Origin: Amycolatopsis coloradensis
GTDB lineage: Bacteria > Actinomycetota > Actinomycetes > Mycobacteriales > Pseudonocardiaceae
Direction: 5' to 3'
NCBI RefSeq assembly: GCF_001953865.1
Contig: NZ_MQUQ01000009.1
Span: 1 to 64,000, forward strand
DNA: 64,000 bases
A program made the translations under genes and the position numbers. Below are positions 61,420 through 64,000 of this stretch, in pieces. How positions within the stretch are numbered: position 1 is the first letter of the stretch; each line of letters opens with the position of its first letter. The notes below the pieces were generated by a model, which saw only the letters and a program-made list of their open reading frames with translations, made no database searches and was not told the DNA's origin.

Positions 61420-61894
61420 AAGCCGTCTCGCGCTCCTCCTGCCCGGAGCACTCTTCCCGGTTCTCCGGACGACGGTCCATGACGTGGCCGAGCGGGCGCA
61501 GCAGCACATTGACCCCGACGATCACGGCCGTCCCCGCGAGCGCGACGACGTAAAGTCCCGCTCCCGCGAGGGATCCGACCGCCGCCGAGCACCACAGCGT
61601 GGCGGCGGTGTTGAGTCCGCGCACGTTCAGCCCGTCCCGCAGGATCACTCCGGCGCCGAGGAAGCCGATACCGGAAACGATCTGGGCGGCCACCCTCGTC
61701 GGGTCGGCGTCACCGCTGGCGTTCAGCCCGCCGAAACCGTGGGCGGACAACAGAACGAAGAGGGTGGCGCCGACGGCGACGAGGGCGTTGGTGCGGAGTC
61801 CGGCCATCCGGGCGCGGTACTGGCGCTCGATGCCGATCACGGCGCCCAGTCCGACACCCGTGCCGACCCTGAGCAGCATTTCGAAGGTGTTCAT
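61418..61894 (-). CDS. MgtC/SapB-family membrane protein
   Basis: 158 residues and four or five membrane helices. GAVIGIERQYRARMAGLRTNALVAVGATLFVLL and the later GAGVILRDGLNVRGLNTAATLWCSAAVG are diagnostic MgtC motifs. The family modulates ATP synthase or magnesium/envelope homeostasis. The C-terminal ACT-like domain of long MgtC is absent. ATG at 61894 is preferred; an in-frame ATG at 61993 would add 33 residues including another hydrophobic stretch. Confidence 0.88.
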   Translation of the reverse strand: MNTFEMLLRVGTGVGLGAVIGIERQYRARMAGLRTNALVAVGATLFVLLSAHGFGGLNASGDADPTRVAAQIVSGIGFLGAGVILRDGLNVRGLNTAATLWCSAAVGSLAGAGLYVVALAGTAVIVGVNVLLRPLGHVMDRRPENREECSGQEERETA

Positions 61895-62086
61895 GATTCC
61901 GGCTCTTTTCTGGCGTGCGTACACAAGGCCAGACAGGAAAAGGAGACCGGAGAAGGTCAGCGCACCGCGCACACGGGTGAACGGCGACCGCATCCGGTCG
62001 TTCCAGAACTGTCTTCCGGCATGTGCCGCTCACCTCGCTTTCGTATTCGAACGGTGTCGATCAACCTTCGGAAGGTACCACGCCGA

Positions 62087-63124
62087 TCAAGGCGTCCAGC
62101 GCACCGCGACCCCGCCGGATCGGCCGACGACCACCCCGTGAGTGTTGACCGAGGCGGCGAAGGTGATGGTTCCCGGCCCTGCTCCAGCCGCCCTTCCGAG
62201 GTCGGTGAGGCTTCCGTCGGAGTTCCAGCGAACGGCGGTGTAGCGCCCCTCTGTGTCTTTCGACATACCCACCGCGGTGTTGTCCGGTCCCGCCGCCCGC
62301 GCTTCACTGGACGGCTTGTCGGTGACCGGGAAACCGCCGAGGTCCGTGACCGAACCGTCCGCCTTCCACCGCGTGGCGAACACGCCGTAGCTGCCGCCGA
62401 CCGACCGCTGCACCCTGCCGACGATCGTCCCGTCGGCGCCGATCCCCATCGCCTCGGCGAAGTAGCCCGAAGGCAAGTACTTCAGCTCGGTGACGGTCCC
62501 GCCCGTGGCCCAGCGCGTCGCGTGTGTCTGGTGGTCCGACGCTGTCGACCAGCCCGCGACGGTGCCGTCGTCCGCGATCGCCGCCCCGACGCCGGAGGTC
62601 CCACCGGGCAGCGCGGCCAGTTCGGTCACTGTCCCGTCGACGCTCCAGCGGACCGGCCTGCCGTAGTAACTCGAGTACGACTCCGAGCAGTAGCCGGCGG
62701 TCTCACCGGTCGCGTTGATCGCTTTCGCCTGGCAGTACGCCGTTCCTGGCAAGGAATCCAGGACCGTGATCCGGCCGTCCGGATCCCAGCGGACGGCACG
62801 CTGGCCCTTGCTGTTCGACGACCTGCCCGCCACCGTTCCCTCGTTGTTGATCGCCGTGGCTTCACTCCCGGTGTCACCGGCCGCGGTGCCGAGATCGGTG
62901 ACCGTGCCGTCGGCGCCCCAGCGCACGGCGTGCGAGGTACCGCCCGTGGTGGACCAGCCGACCGCTATCCCGCTGTCGTTGATCCCGGCGGCGCCGGCCA
63001 CCGACGAACCGGGCAACGCGGGAAGCTCGGCGAGTGCCGGTGCGGCCGAGGCCGAGCCGGGGACGAGGACGGCCAGCGCGACCGCGGACGCCCCGGCGAT
63101 GGACAGAGTTCTGGTGGCACGCAA
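62087..63124 (-). CDS. Secreted HAF-repeat (beta-propeller-like) protein
   Basis: 345 residues. Signal peptide to about residue 27 (GASAVALAVLVPGSASA), then about six repeats of ~45 residues, each with an AVRW.DG.VTDLG core and an IN..G.VAG turn, as in the HAF extracellular repeat. Such repeats probably fold as a propeller. Function unknown. The start is TTG at 63124, supported by GGGGGAAGGAA 7 bases upstream. Confidence 0.82.
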   Translation of the reverse strand: MRATRTLSIAGASAVALAVLVPGSASAAPALAELPALPGSSVAGAAGINDSGIAVGWSTTGGTSHAVRWGADGTVTDLGTAAGDTGSEATAINNEGTVAGRSSNSKGQRAVRWDPDGRITVLDSLPGTAYCQAKAINATGETAGYCSESYSSYYGRPVRWSVDGTVTELAALPGGTSGVGAAIADDGTVAGWSTASDHQTHATRWATGGTVTELKYLPSGYFAEAMGIGADGTIVGRVQRSVGGSYGVFATRWKADGSVTDLGGFPVTDKPSSEARAAGPDNTAVGMSKDTEGRYTAVRWNSDGSLTDLGRAAGAGPGTITFAASVNTHGVVVGRSGGVAVRWTP

Positions 63125-63225
63125 GGGTTTTCCTTCCCCCAGCTGCGACGAAAGCCGCAGATCAAGATCACCCTAGCAAGGGGTGATCATTCCTCTCATG
63201 CCATTTCCTGCTCCGGAAAATGCCG

Positions 63226-64000
63226 CTAAGCGGGTGAATCGAACGCGTCGCGGATCGTGTCGCGCAGCCAGCGCTGGGCCGGATCGGCGTCGAGGCGGGC
63301 ATGCCAGAGCAGCCGCACTTCGATCTCCGGGAGGTCCGCGGGAATCGGGAACCAGCGGATCCCGAGCGCCCGGCCGTACTGCTCGGCGAGCCGCTGGGGC
63401 GCGAGTCCGATGTAGTCACTCGACGCGACCAGGAACGCGGCGACGGCGGACGTCGGGACGACCGCCGCGACCCGGCGCTGGAGTCCTTCGGCCTCCAAGA
63501 CCTCGTCGAGCGGCCCTCGGGTGCGGCCGCGCCGGGAAGCGGAAACGTGGGGATACCGGCAAAGTTGCGCCAGTGTCGGGCGGCGTGGGCGGGCCAGTGG
63601 GCTGTCGGCCCGGACGATCGCGACCACTCGTTCTCGGTACAGCAGCATCGAGCGGATGTCGGGAGCCGAGACGTCACCGGCGCCGATGTCCAGATCGACG
63701 GAGCCGTCCCGCAGCGCCTCGGTGCTTTCGCTGCCTTCCCCGACGAAGCGCAGGACCACACCCGGCGCGACGGCGGCGGTCGCCTCGACGGCCGCGGTCG
63801 CCAGCGTCGCGGCGACGCCGTCGTTGATCCGGATGGTGAAGGTGCGTTCGAGATCACCGATCGCGAGCTCCCGGTCGGCGCTGATCAGGGCCGACGCCTC
63901 GTCGAGCAGCGACCGCACCCGCGGCGCTGTCCGAAGCGCGAACGGCGTCGGCACCATCCCGCGCCCCGCGCGCACCAGGATCGGGTCCCCCATCGCCCGC
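63226..64000 (-). CDS. LysR-family regulator, partial
   Basis: The C-terminal ~257 residues of a LysR-type regulator; the N-terminal part of the helix-turn-helix lies beyond the right edge. The end of the DNA-binding domain is seen as GDPILVRAGRGMVPTPFA, followed by the two-lobed periplasmic-binding-like effector domain from about residue 50. It resembles PcpR/NodD-like regulators of aromatic metabolism in this motif. The target gene is probably to the right. Confidence 0.88.
   Translation of the reverse strand, partial: RAMGDPILVRAGRGMVPTPFALRTAPRVRSLLDEASALISADRELAIGDLERTFTIRINDGVAATLATAAVEATAAVAPGVVLRFVGEGSESTEALRDGSVDLDIGAGDVSAPDIRSMLLYRERVVAIVRADSPLARPRRPTLAQLCRYPHVSASRRGRTRGPLDEVLEAEGLQRRVAAVVPTSAVAAFLVASSDYIGLAPQRLAEQYGRALGIRWFPIPADLPEIEVRLLWHARLDADPAQRWLRDTIRDAFDSPA

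Noticed and set aside
61895..61993. Proline-containing leader peptide for mgtC
   Set aside because: The in-frame stretch could be a longer N-terminus or leader, but no proline codon run or attenuator hairpin is visible.

Overview
This is about 64 kb of high-GC actinobacterial chromosome, most like Amycolatopsis or another member of the Pseudonocardiaceae. The call rests on gene content: a complete 20S proteasome/Pup locus, mycothiol ligase mshC, a mabA-inhA pair, a Rip-type NlpC/P60 hydrolase, aconitase, frequent GTG starts, and many TANNNT boxes lying 6-7 bases before start codons, the mark of leaderless mRNAs. I see no insertion sequence, prophage, CRISPR array, rRNA or tRNA.

Two blocks that are separate in Mycobacterium tuberculosis lie next to each other here. 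The left block, about 0.2-29.7 kb, follows Rv2109c-Rv2130c: prcA, prcB, pup, dop, the ATPase arc/mpa, trmI, a RecB-type nuclease, hisG, hisE, a PAC2 protein and mshC. The right block, about 36.9-60.3 kb, follows Rv1475c-Rv1486c: a Rv1486c-like gene, hemH, inhA, mabA, the moxR-DUF58-VWA operon, the Rip-like hydrolase and acn. Core genes are interleaved with lineage-specific genes.

From 17 to 31 kb there is a dense run of stress and drug-response modules, each with its own regulator: an Ada-AlkA fusion with Ogt; a TetR repressor divergent from a TetX-like FAD monooxygenase; ArsR with an MFS exporter; MarR; an ABC-F ribosome-protection ATPase; and a TipAL-like MerR regulator beside a cytochrome P450 remnant. 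Several of these have clear palindromic operators. The ABC-F promoter has a 19-bp spacer with a dyad at its centre, which is MerR-type architecture, and the TipAL-like gene about 1.4 kb beyond the ABC-F gene keeps the cysteine that binds thiopeptides in TipA.

From 31 to 48 kb there are a MoxR-like ATPase/VWA pair, a NarL-type two-component operon, a TetR-MFS-SnoaL module with two matching operators, and an operon that joins an MHS-family transporter, an OmpR-type two-component system and an orphan TAXI solute-binding lipoprotein.

The spaces between genes are unusually structured. Nearly every convergent gene pair is separated by a long, near-perfect hairpin, many with a GAAGG...CCTTC core. 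Three copies of a palindrome carrying GTCGCGAAAGCCACTTT arms are dispersed through the window. Two larger multi-arm inverted-repeat elements and a 52-bp perfect palindrome have no assigned role.
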